Origin: Podocnemis expansa
Taxonomy: Eukaryota > Chordata > Testudines > Podocnemididae
Direction of reading: 5' to 3'
Length of the DNA: 64,000 bases
NCBI GenBank assembly: GCA_007922195.1
Contig: ML682059.1
Location: forward strand, 10,003,748-10,067,747
The position numbers were made by a program, and so were the translations under genes. Below the pieces are notes generated by a model, which saw nothing but the letters and a program-made list of their open reading frames with translations, was not told the origin of the DNA and did not search any database. The first letter of the stretch is position 1. The number at the start of each line of letters is the position of its first letter. Below are positions 24,442-35,082 of this stretch, piece by piece.

Positions 24442-24526
24442 ATTTAGGTTATAAACTCCTCAGGGCAAAGACTGTTTTACTATGTGTTTTTTGTGGCACA
24501 TGACCCAGTAGGATGCCTTCCCAAGG

Positions 24527-26760
24527 ATGAATCATAGGACTGGAAGGGACTGCGGGGGTCATCTAGTCCCCTGCCAAGGTTCAGGGCTTTTTGGATCTAA
24601 GCCAGATGAATATCCAGCCTTCTTTTGAAAACTTTCAGTAAAAAAACTTTTACAACTTCCCTAAGCAGTCTGTTTCATTGTCCTACAGTTAGGGTGTTTT
24701 TCCTGAGATTTAATCTAAATCTGCTGTGCTGTAGTTTGAACCCACAGTTTGTTATCCTGTCACCTGGGAAAAAAAGAATCACTTCTCTCCATCTTTTTTA
24801 TGACAGTCTTTCAAGTATTAGAAGACTGCTATCATGCCCCCCATCTCCTCTTTTTCCAAACTAAACATACACCTTTCCCTCAGCCTTTACTTGTATGATT
24901 TGCATTCCATTCATCTGGTCATCTTTGTCATTCTCCTCTGGATCCTTTCCGGCTTATCTTGTCCACATTCTTTCTATACATTAGTGACCAAAACTGAACA
25001 CATTATTCCAGCTGAAGCCTAACCAGTGCTGAGTAGAGCAGCACTATCCTTTCCAATGGTTTACAGGCTGTCTCTGTTAATGCAACTAAAATGGTGTTTG
25101 GCTTTTATTTTTTTACTTTTGCAACAGCATCATATTGCTGATTGATGCTGATGATGTGATCCATAACACCCATCCTCAGCAATGCTTTTCCCTTATTCCA
25201 TATTTCTGCATTTGATTTTTTTCTTCTTACAGTAGCACCTTATGTATGTTGAATTTCATTTTGTTGTCTAAAGCTGAGTTCTCCAATTTATCAAGATCTC
25301 TCTGAATTTTAACGCTACCCTCCAATGTATAGGCAAGTCCCTCCTCCACTAGAGCTTTGTGTCAACTACAGACTTGATCAGTATGTTCTCCATACCTGTA
25401 TCCAACTCATTAATAAAGATGTTAAACTACACCAGACCCAGAAGAGGTGCCTGTGTAACTCCCCTTGAGACCTGCCTCCAATTAAACATTGTTCCATGTA
25501 TTTTTTGTGGATGTTTAAACAATTATGTATATATCCACTTAATGGTAGTTCTTCCAAATCTGTATTTCTCCAGCTTATTTATCAGAATGTCATGTGAGAC
25601 TGTGTCAAAAGCCTTGTTAATGTCCAGGTATGTAATGTCCATCACATTCTCCCTATCTCCTAAAACAATTACCGTGGCAGTAAAGGAAATCAAGCTGGTT
25701 TGGCATGACTTGTTCTTAGTGAATCCATGCTCGCTGCTCTGCATTACCCCTTCATCCTCCAAATCTTCTAATATTGAATATTTTATACCTCGCTCTAGTA
25801 ATTTCCCAGGTATTGAAGCAAGGCTGACTGGAGAAATCCTGGAAGACTGGAGAAGGGCTAATGTAGTATCCTCTTTAAAAGAATGGGGGATGGGGGAGAC
25901 GGAGATGAGGAACAGCAGACCAGTCATCCAGGAATTCATAAATATTATTGCCAGTGGCCCTGAGATTTCTTCAGCTAAATACCCCCAGGATCCTTGGGTG
26001 AATAGCATCCAGCCCCATTGTTTTGAATTCATTCTGATGGTCAGAAGATCCGATGTGGTGTTTTTTGCTTATTCTTATCTACATCCCTTCCCCTTTACTG
26101 TCTATACGACAACTTCATTAGTTCCTTGGTCACATGTGTTTTGGTGGTAGGGTTTTTTTGTTGTTTGTTTTTGGTTTTAGTTTTCATTTTGTTTTGCGTG
26201 AGGACTGAAGTAAAATAGGCATTAAGGAGCTCTGCTTTCTAATCATTTTCCATTACCTGCTCATCATCCCCATTGAGTAGTAGACCTACCCAATCCATGG
26301 TCTTTCTTTTTTTGTCTGACTTATTTAAAGAATCCCTTCTTGTTGCCTCTAGCATTTCTTATGGGTTTGTGCACACATTCTTTGCCTCTGCTTTCCTGAT
26401 TTTTGCCCAAGCTCTCACCTTATTCTCATGTATACTTCCTTCCTTTCTCATGTATTTTTCATGGTGACATGCCACTCTTTCTGTTTCCAATATGTATCCC
26501 TTTTGGTTTTTAGATAGCTGAAAAGCTAGTTGTGAAGCCATATTGGCCTCCTGAGTCTCTTCTTGTCTTTCCTCTGCTTTGGAATTGTTTCATGTTGAGC
26601 CAATAACGTTACTTCTTTTAGGAACTGCCAGAGCTGTAGCAGCAGCATCATCATCTTTAGTTCAAGATAAAGTTTGGAGCATTCCTTGATAGCATGCTTT
26701 TATTTTTTTTCTATAGCATCTCTAGACAGCCAAATCCAGCCTGACTTGGCTTTTACTGAA
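24527..26760 (-). mobile_element. 5'-truncated CR1 LINE, antisense
   Basis: Its 3' end (AATCATAGGACTGGAAGGG read on +) abuts the SINE tail. The minus strand encodes reverse transcriptase across about 25523-26032 (GYLAEEISGPLAIIF, EHGFTKNKSCQTSLISF, YLDINKAFDTVSHDILINKL). Stops and frameshifts show it is dead. The stretch 25829-25922 is turned around relative to the rest. The right boundary is approximate. Confidence 0.85.
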
Positions 26761-26994
26761 ATTCTGAATAACAAAATACAGTGATGATAATCCTATAAAA
26801 CTCCATCTCCAAGCATTACCTGATATGTTGTACCTAGTTGGGCTTAATGCCCAGAGACTCAGCCAGAAACACCAGGGAGACCATTATGAAGAAGAAGAGC
26901 TGGGAGTTAAATGGTCAAAGGTGAACAAACCTAAATACAAAGATATTGCAAGAGACAGACATGGTTTCAGGTGACAGTTCTTAGGGGAGCTTAT

Positions 26995-27018
26995 CCCCCC
27001 CCCCCGGGGCCCCCCCCC
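26995..27018. repeat. C11-G4-C9 homopolymer block
   Basis: Eleven C, four G and nine C in a row. Such runs are prone to sequencing and assembly error, and the exact length should not be trusted. Confidence 0.7.
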
Positions 27019-27263
27019 AAGGTCAGGCTGGCTCCCGCCTCTTCAACTGTTTCCTAGCCGCTCAGGCACTGTTAGTCAACCTGCAGCTTAAGTCATGTAG
27101 TTAGAGTGCACTTTAAATCCCTCTGCAGGCAGATGCTGAAGGTTTATGCACTTTGGAAAACCGTTTTCAACCTCCATGAATGAGATGGGGGCGAGCCAAA
27201 TCAAAATTTGGCTTGGGGCACCACAACCCCTTTAACCGGCTCTGGCAGGTGGTCAGACTAGAT

Positions 27264-27583
27264 CAGTGTTTCTCAACCTTTAGTAGACTGGGAACAAATA
27301 AAGTATTCATTACTTTATGCAGAACACCTGATGAAAACATTTTCAAAAAGATGGTAACAGCAGCGTGGGATTTAAAATGCCTCAGTTGCAGCCAAGCTTT
27401 CAGGTGTGCATCAACATCTGCTGCCTCATGCCTAGAAGCTTTGCTGTGGCTGGGGCATTAAATTGCTCCTTCCCCCTTCTCGGTCAGCTCTCCTGACAGA
27501 GAGGGGTCAGGGTGGGTAGTGGAACTGCTGCACTATGTCTGAGGAGCACCAGTATTCCATGGAACAGTGGTTGAGAAACACTG
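27264..27583. mobile_element. hAT element with perfect target duplication
   Basis: The ends CAGTGTTTCTCAACCTTT and GGTTGAGAAACACTG are terminal inverted repeats, and GACTAGAT is repeated exactly on both sides (27256-27263 and 27584-27591). The flanking sequence GGTGGTCAGACTAGATGACC read across the insertion is a CR1-type 3' tail, so the host was an old retroelement. Confidence 0.88.
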
Positions 27584-27591
27584 GACTAGAT

Positions 27592-27948
27592 GACCAGAAT
27601 GGTCCTTTCTTACCTTAAATCTATTTATCTCTTAGTCCAGGTCTGAGTTGCTCTTCGAGAGCTCAGTATTGCCAAATCCTGAGTAATTTATTCTCAGTCC
27701 AGTGTCCCGCCAGCGGAACTCTTCATGTGCAAAATAAGTAGGTAACTTCATTTTTCTGGATCAAGGCCAACGTGTTCAGCACCTTTGCAGGTTCAAGCTC
27801 AGGATATTGAAAATTCTTTGTGACTTTTCTCTGTTAATATACCGGATCAGTAATAAAAAATAAAGCAACACAAATTAACTTTTACTTCAGAGAGGTGAAT
27901 TTTTAGATATCTTATATGTGAATATGACTTGTTCTTTCTATGGATCAT
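27592..27948. other. Intron, no recognised feature
   Basis: The first 40 bases are the rest of the CR1-like tail. Nothing else was recognised. Confidence 0.45.
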
Positions 27949-28250
27949 TCATTTTATACCAGGGGTGTCAAACCTATGGCCTACGGGCCAGATACTTTCC
28001 CCAAATCTCTTCTGTCTGGCATGTAACTGTACTCTGTGAAACCACACTCTCTCCTTAACAGAGAGAGAGAAAGAAGGGTGTGGTTTCATGGCACAGTGGA
28101 GCGTAGTCATACATACACAACACTCCATGATACCATGAGCGTGCAGGCCTTGGTATTTTGATTTATGGTATATATGGCTCACTTGAAGAACATTTAAGTC
28201 AAATCTGGACCAGCATAGCAAATGAATTTGACACGCCTGGTATAAAATGA
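27949..28250. mobile_element. Terminal-inverted-repeat DNA element with palindromic flanks
   Basis: The arms TCATTTTATACCAGGGGTG and CACGCCTGGTATAAAATGA are inverted copies over about 24 bases with a mismatch near CAGGGG/CAGGCG. The inner part CAGGGGTGTCAAAC is hAT-like, but the inverted match continues outward into TATAAAATGA, so no direct target duplication can be read. It may have entered a palindromic TATA site or have longer ends than its relatives. Confidence 0.6.
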
Positions 28251-28317
28251 GTTCATTTATGCAGTTCAGTGTTCATGTGTTATCAGGGCCAGGTGTTTGG
28301 GGAAGCAACCATCTGTT

Positions 28318-28410
28318 CGTTGTGTTTGTACAGTGCCTACCACAATAGAGTCCACATCTAGGACTAGGGCTCCTTTGTGCTATGGTACTACTGCTGCTAC
28401 TAATTGTGCT
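28318..28410 (+). repeat. MIR-like SINE tail
   Basis: GTTTGTACAGTGCCTACCAC, then AATAGAGTCCACATCT and GGGCTCCTTTGTGCTATGG, match the 3' half of the reptile MIR-like SINE. Confidence 0.6.
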
Positions 28411-28823
28411 CGTTCTGAAATTAATAGCAGGAGTCCCACTGATGTCTGTTTAACCTAACTGCTTTAGGTTTGAAAGCCATGTTGATCCCTGAAATGTCCT
28501 CGAGTACCTTACAGGATTTACATAAAGTAAATTCGGACAACTTTCACTTTTAACTTCTTTCCATTGTTGCAGATTATGGTGGAGGCATATTTCCCTGACC
28601 CAGGAGCAATGACCTTCTGCAGAGGGAGAAAGGGGAGTCAATAGGAGTAGGATTGTCCTGTAATGAAAAAAAGAAGTGTTTGCCCATGTTCAGTTATCTG
28701 GAGACTTATGAATTCTATTTAAGATTGCTGGTTCTCTTTTAAAATGCTGCATGGATCTGGCCAGGGTGCGGATGAACACACATTACAATGGGTGTTTTTT
28801 AACAGTATTTCTGATTTCTCAAG

Positions 28824-28961
28824 GGTCCCCCTGGGCCACCTGGGCTGCCAGGCCCTCCAGGATTACCCGGTGCTCCAGGAAAACCTGATTCAAATGCAGG
28901 ACCCCCTGGGCCACCTGGAAAAGACGGGAAAGATGGACCTTCTGGTGAGCCAGGCCCTCCA
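28824..28961 (+). CDS. COL15A1: COL15A1 138-bp collagen exon
   Basis: This exon has 46 codons: seven Gly-X-Y triplets ([20 protein letters not shown]), an interruption P-DSNA, and seven more triplets ending GEPGPP. The acceptor ends TCTCAAG, with A before AG where C or T is usual, and the donor is GTGAGT. The pattern of pure GPP and GLP triplets, a four-residue break and [12 protein letters not shown] resembles the human type XV segment after ELLR. A 21.6-kb intron follows, the largest in the window. Confidence 0.88.
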
Positions 28962-30902
28962 GTGAGTATCACTCATGAGTAGTATTAGTGCTAAAATTCA
29001 GCTGTAATTTTCAACACAAACAACTTGCATGTGCTTAGAATGCTGACTGTTGTTGATACTTTAGGATGGATGCTAGTTGATGAGCCCAAGACTTGGTGGG
29101 ATTTTGTGCTTGATTCTTATGAAAGACAAAAAAGCCAAACGGCCATGTTCTCTGGAACAGCTAGCTGTGTTGCTTAGCTACAGAGCAGTGCAAAGCAGCC
29201 TAAGAATATGGGAATCAGACTATGTTGAAAAAGAACGAAGGTTGCTTTTGCTGAAATTAAACGAGACTCTTCGTTTGCTTTTTTCCTTTGATATTTTCAG
29301 GAAAATAAAACTGAGCTTCATTGTAACTCATCCAGAGATGAAAATTTACCCTTTAGTCCTGAGGAACATTTGAAGTGCAATTCTTCTTTGAAAGGCGACA
29401 TTAGAAGTGCAGTCATGGGGTTGCATATTGATTGTATGCCAATCTATGTTAATGTGCTCTGGAAACTCAGTCTCAAATCTGAATCAAGTTGGATTCTTCC
29501 CTTCTTACACATCAGTACTTGCAACAGAAGTTTTGAGGTCCACATCTGGACCACTTTGAATTATTCTTCATGGTCCCCTTGCTTTCAGTGGATCTGCACA
29601 GACATAACTGGCACTTTATAAAAGGGACCTTTTTTTAAAAAACATGAAGGAAGAGAATTCTGCTTTCTGTCTTAGTTCTGTGGACTCTTCAGGGCTAACC
29701 TGAGTAAAAACCATAGTGACTAGCATCAAGCAGACATGATTCTGATTACTTCAAGCAAGAAAATAGTCACTGAACATAACCATTTTCAGAATGAGTGGAA
29801 AGACACTTTTTGAAAGGTCCAAACCAGTTCAGTTTGACCTCAACTGAAACAAAATTGGCTCACCAAAGAATTCATGCCCAAGTTAGCTACAGTGCTCTTT
29901 CTTTCTTTTCCAGCCTTAGACAGACAATTGTACTGGGAAATGCCCTAATGAATTTTAGCTCTGAACATACATTCTCCCGCAGCTCTTTCAAACCAAACAC
30001 TAATATTTTAAAAATCATGTAAGTCACTAGATGAATTGTTTCATTCCTTGAGGTATTTACTTGTTCTAAGGGTACCTGTTTCTTGAAACCCTTCTGAAGG
30101 TGATTCCAAGGACATGAAACTTTAACGCTTCATTCTACCACTTGTGAATAACTGAGAAGATTGATTAGGATGCTGTCAATTGATTGTATTACTTGTTTAA
30201 ACTAAAATAGGAAAAACAGCTGTATGAGAGCAAACGTTCACTGAACTTAATGTAATGGCAAGTGCCACAATAGGATGATTATCTCACCCTCAGAGTTTAA
30301 ATAAATAAATAACTACAGTTTTAAGTGACTCCTTTTAAATGGTATCAAAACACAACCAAATACAGGGCAATTGTGCATGTGCCTTAAATGATAGTGTACG
30401 TTTTTGCTTCCGATAGGAGGGAAGAAAAGTGCTAGAAAGAAGAAACTGGGGGAGCCAGGGTCTCCAAAGTCATCCAGGTTATTTTTGTTTCTTTCTCAGA
30501 AAAGACTGCTAGGTTTCAGAAAGTAGGAAGGAAACCACAACTGTCATGGTTGAGTCAAGTAATCTTGATCCATAAGAAATTTTATGAAACCTAGAATTTC
30601 AGTCCTGTAAACTGTCTCTTGTTAGTTTTCAATAGAGCCAATATCTGTATGCAGCAGCGGCTGCTGCTGCCAACTTAAGCTGTTTAGGGACAAACTTAGG
30701 TAATATAAACGACCGTGGAAATGATAAAAATCAGATTGCAAATGGAATTAAGATGATTTGAGACCTAAAGAATTATGAGACAAACCCTAATCTATTCAGC
30801 ACAAACCAGGTATGCCACAGGCTCCATTGAGGAGGCAATGCTGGTGACAGGTTAGTTAGATGCTGTAGGGAAACACAACTTCCTCTTGCATTAATGGTAA
30901 TT
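28962..30902. other. Intron, no recognised feature
   Basis: This is the start of the 21.6-kb intron. It is AT-rich, with no repeat that I can name. Open frames at 29077-29373 and 29370-29621 have no domain or splice support. Confidence 0.5.
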
Positions 30903-31990
30903 TCCAGAGGGGTAGCCGAGTTAGGCTATTTCAGAAAAACAAATAAGGAGACCTGTGACACTTAAAAAGCCTAATAAATGTATTAGTGCATAAGCTTTCA
31001 TGAGTTCAGACTCACTTCTTCAGATGCATGAAGTGAAAACTGCAATAAGCTAGGTATATACACATGAAGGGTGAGGTTACATGGCCAGTTCAAAAGTGTA
31101 CACATGAAGGACAGTTAACAAGATGAATTCAAATCAGACAATATAGATGTGGCCAATTAACAATCCATCAGAAGGTGAGAATGTTTAAAGAAGGAAAATT
31201 GCCTTCTGTAGTGAGCCAACCATTCCCAATCTCCAGGCTGATAGTATCCAGTTTGTATATGAATTCTGGCTCTGCAACTTCTCACTGAAGTCTGTTTTTT
31301 TGAAGATTTTTACTGAAGTATGGTAACTTTCATGTCTGTTACAGAGTGCTTAGGAAGATTGACATACTCCCTTACCAGTTTTTGAATGTTACCCTTCTTG
31401 ATATCTGATTTGTGTGCATTATTGCTGTGCATAGAGATTCCAATCGAGTTTCACCAAAGTATATGGCAGAGGGGCATTGTTGGCACACGATGACATGTAT
31501 CACATTGGTAGACTTGCAGGCAAATGAGCCCCTGATGGAATAGCTGGTTCGATTAGTTACTGTGATGGTGTCACTTGAGTAGATATGCGGGCAGGGTGGG
31601 TAATGGAGTTTGTTGCAGGGATAGCTACCTTGATTGATGTTTCTATTTATAGTGTGTAGTTGCTGGTGAATATTCACTTCAGGTTGGGTAGCTGTCTGTA
31701 AGTGAGGAGTGGCCTACCACTTTCTCAGGTCTTGTGACATAGGCCAGTCCTTGCTTACAGACAGCCATCCAACCTGAAGCGACCACTCACCAGCAAAAGG
31801 TAATTTTTCCTCTTTAAATAGTCTCACCTTCTCATGAATTGTTAATGGGCCACATCTACACTGAACCGAATTGACCTTGTTAGTTATCCTTTATGTGTAT
31901 ACTTTTAACTTGACTTTGTAATCTCACCCTTCATGTACTAACTATTTACATCTGTACATCATCTTTCTATCTGGGTAGTTTCACATTACC
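30903..31990 (-). mobile_element. Penelope-like element remnant with inverted ends
   Basis: The left side carries the reversed terminal tip (CAGAGGGGTAGCCGAGTTAG), then the hammerhead-like region, then a minus-strand GIY-YIG remnant at 31372-31677 (NRTSYSIRGSFACKSTNVIH, CQQCPSAIYFGETR; YIG has become YFG and the catalytic region is damaged). At about 31740-31800 the TTACAGACAGCCATCCAACC block reappears forward, so the element flips near 31720-31740 and the last 200 bp read forward. Confidence 0.75.
30988..31027 (-). ncRNA. Hammerhead-ribozyme-like motif, core intact
   Basis: Minus strand: GCAT, CTGAAGA, a GTGAG/CTCAT stem II with a short loop, GAAA, GCTT, ATGC. C3, U4, G5, A6, G8, A9, GAAA and the A15.1-U16.1 pair are all present. 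Position 17 is U rather than the favoured C. Stem III is only the AGCT palindrome, so activity would probably need a dimer. Confidence 0.55.
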
Positions 31991-32617
31991 AACATAAAAA
32001 TTTTATTCCCATCCATATCTCTCTGGGGCTTTTCTCTCTGGTTTTCTTTTTCAGTCAGCCCTTGAGAATGTTTACCCCTGGCCTAATACTGCTATGGCAT
32101 TTTCCAGCTTAGGTAAACCTAGTCCATTTTATTTGGATAGGGAACTCACTGTCACCTCTGTAACAACTTTTCCAGCCTTGAAATCCATACAAGCTACCTT
32201 CTCAGATTCAGGAGGCAGACAAGCTAAAATTCTTCCCTTCCTATCTCCTCAAATGGCCTCAATGATAAATTTGGGTTTAGTTCAGGGACCTATCTCTATC
32301 CTGTACACCACTTTACACAGTTGGGTCAGTAGTGTACAGCGTTTCTTCCAAGGTTTCTCCAGTTTAGCATTCTTTCCTTCTTTCTTCTAGGAATGCCAAA
32401 GCTGATTAGGTCCCCTTTTTAAATGTTTGCCCATATCACCTGGCATCATACAGAATTTTGACTTTGTCAGAAGCTAGCCTCCAATTTTCCCTGGCAAAAG
32501 TGTGAATGTTTTCAGCATTTGGTTGTAGGATTTCTACACAGTGCAGAGTTCAACTCTTTTTTCTTCCTCTTCAGGGACTCCATGTAAGAGGGTTACTCTC
32601 ATTGTTGTCCTATAAGG

Positions 32618-32751
32618 CAATGGTTCTCAGCCTTTTTGTGGGTTGTGACACACTTGGTGGAATATCGCAACCCCCCAGGGCACCCCAGCCATCTCCCCAG
32701 CTCTCTGACACACTTACCACTATGTGGAGACATTGTGGTTGAGAACCACTG
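32618..32751. mobile_element. Short hAT element inside the Gypsy relic
   Basis: The ends CAATGGTTCTCAGCC and GGTTGAGAACCACTG form inverted repeats over 134 bp. Flanks CTATAAGG and CTCTGAGG fit an eroded 8-bp duplication (6 of 8). It interrupts the integrase C-terminal region. Confidence 0.7.
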
Positions 32752-34893
32752 CTCTGAGGCATCAAAAGGAATGGGGTATGTTGGTCCCAGTGTTTTTGGT
32801 GCTGTCCTGCAAAGGTAGCCAGCTGAACCTCCAGGTGCCTATTTAACCTTGTCACCATCCCATCAGTCTGAGGAACTGTGAGAGGGATGCAAGTTCTGTG
32901 GTCCCTAGAATCTCAAAATATGTCGAGATACTTTTGGATTCAGAGTTTCTCCCTTGATCTTTGTGTAACAAATCTTGGACCCCAAATTTGGTGAAGAATT
33001 CATTCACTGAGAGCTCTGCTACTGTCACAGCCTCTTGAATTTAGTGTATAAGCCTCAGTCCATTTTGTAAAGTAGACCAGAGCCACCAGCAAATATTGCC
33101 AGCCTTTGTCTTTGGCAAGGTCCCAAGAGCATCAATAGCAAGATGCTCCATTGGTGTCCCACAAGATACTGATGCAGAGGGGTGTTGTAAAGGTACTAGA
33201 GTCCATTCCTGCAACCTCATCCCCATTGTTCCAGATAACCCAGGAAAAGGGACGGTTGTGTGTGAGTCAGGGGAAGTGAACCACTCCCATTTCCTTGAGC
33301 AATTAATTCTTTGTTCTTCTGGGTTTGCAGTTAGCCTTCCAACAGAGCTGTTTGGAAAAATTCCAAAGTGTCAACATTACCAAGCTTAGGGCCAGGCTCT
33401 TGAGTGATTGTGAAATTAAAACACTACAGTTTCTCCGACCACCTGGCAAGCAGCCCCTCAGGATCGCGGACTCTAAAAAGCCATTGTCCAGCGATGCATG
33501 GTCTATTCTGACCATAAACTTCCTTCCTTACAAATACTGATGAAAATATTCTACAGATTTAACACAACCAAGAGGTCATTTTGAGTGGTGCAATAACGTC
33601 TCACAGGAGAGCTTAGATTTTTGTTATAATAAGAAACCATCCTCTCAAGTCCCTTGTGTCAGTACTGCCCCCAAGCCAAGGGCACATAAATGCAACATAA
33701 AAGGGATTTTGAAACATAAATAGACCAAGATAGGAGCAGTCACCAGAGCATTTTCTACTTGCTGAAAATGCTACATCACACTCTGCTAGCCACTGAACTT
33801 GTTTCTTTTTCTCACCCAACCTAGGTAGTGCTTCAGTGGTTTTATAATATTATCAAACCCACATATTAACCTTCTGAGCCCTACAAAACTGTACAGATTT
33901 GTGAGTGACTAGGGAGTGGGCCAGCTCTGTACAGCCTCAGTTCTCTTTTTGTCAGTGAAAATTCCTTTCTGACACATTAGGAGCCCAAGGTATGTTCTCT
34001 GTTTTTGAAACAACTCAGATTTCTTTGGGTTTGGTTTCAAAATGGCCACCTTCAGTTTATCACAGACTATCTGTAATCATTTTGGTTCCAGCTCAAAGGG
34101 TTTTTTAACTGACTGAAAGGAATGTGCCATGAAATGCCATTTTGATTAGCCTCTGTAATGTGAAGGATACCTTGCACAAACCAAAAGTCATCACTGTAAA
34201 TTGTCACAAGCCAAGTCTTGCTCTGAAAGTCCTGCCAATGCTCACTTTTAAGATCCAGTGTGGAAAAAAACATACTAAACCTGCAACATCATCCAGGATG
34301 TCATCTATTTGTGGTAATGGATAAGAATCTCTTCAAGTGCCTTCATTTAGTTTTCTGTGATCTGCACAGAATCTGATGCTGCTATCCTTTTCCTTGACCA
34401 GAATTGTGGGTGAGGCCTTAAGGGCTAGTTAAAGGCTCAGTTAAGTCTTTCTGAGATATTTCCTTGATGATCTGTAGTGCCTCCTGCCTTTTTGCTACTG
34501 CTAGCTAGTAAGATGGCTGCTTAATGGGCACTTTCCCCAACTGGTGGACCAACACAATACAATCTGTATCTTTTGGTGGATCAGGAGAACAAGTTGTCTT
34601 CTAGAGGACCCTGAAGGTCTCTTCTAGAACTATCATTCTTCAGATTCAGTATTCCCAGTTTTTGGCTGTGTGCCCTTACCCCAGTAACTGTCTCCATTTG
34701 AGACCAATTAAGTGATTCAGTTTTGGCTCTCCTGTTCTCTTAGTCTGTTGAACATGTCAGGTCCAATAACCATAATGGTTTAACCTGTGTCAGCTATCCT
34801 TGTATTCATAATAATCCTGTTAGGCAGTCAATAGACAAACTCCTATTATTGTTGTTTAACTGTTTAGTTAAACACACACAGGACGTCTGATCC

Positions 34894-35082
34894 TAGTGGT
34901 TTTCAAACTTTTTTTCCTTGGGACCTAGTTGAAAGAAAAATCTTTTATGCCCGTGACCCAACAATTACATCTTTGAACAATGCATTCCAGCCTTTTGGTG
35001 GCAAGACCAAAAGGTGCTGCGACCTAATACCTGAGTGTTTGCAACCCAGTACTTGGTCTCAGCCATGTTTTGATAATCACTT
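34894..35082. mobile_element. hAT-type element, sister of 43248-43433
   Basis: It starts TAGTGGTTTTCAAAC, shares GACCCAACAATTACATC and TTCCAGCCTTTTGGTGG with the copy at 43248, and ends TTTTGATAATCACTT. The target duplication has been lost. Confidence 0.6.

Larger units (their letters stand above)
22031..24520 (+). repeat. MIR-like SINE broken into three pieces
   Basis: The SINE head begins at 22031-22050 (AGATTCAGTGCGGTCTCTAG), resumes at 23175-23312 (AGGACAACATGCTGGATTAAG-like and ACCTGCTGTCTCTTCATGTC) and ends at 24442-24520 (GGTTATAAACTCCTCAGGGC, TGTTTTACTATGTG). The gaps are filled by a PLE (22051-23174) and a hAT (23313-24441), so the SINE is the oldest layer. Confidence 0.65.

Noticed and set aside
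25359..26150. A 263-codon open frame on the + strand, the longest in the window
   Set aside because: It runs antisense through the CR1 reverse transcriptase. The only family-like words in it (EDWRRANVV) come from the inverted CR1 piece.
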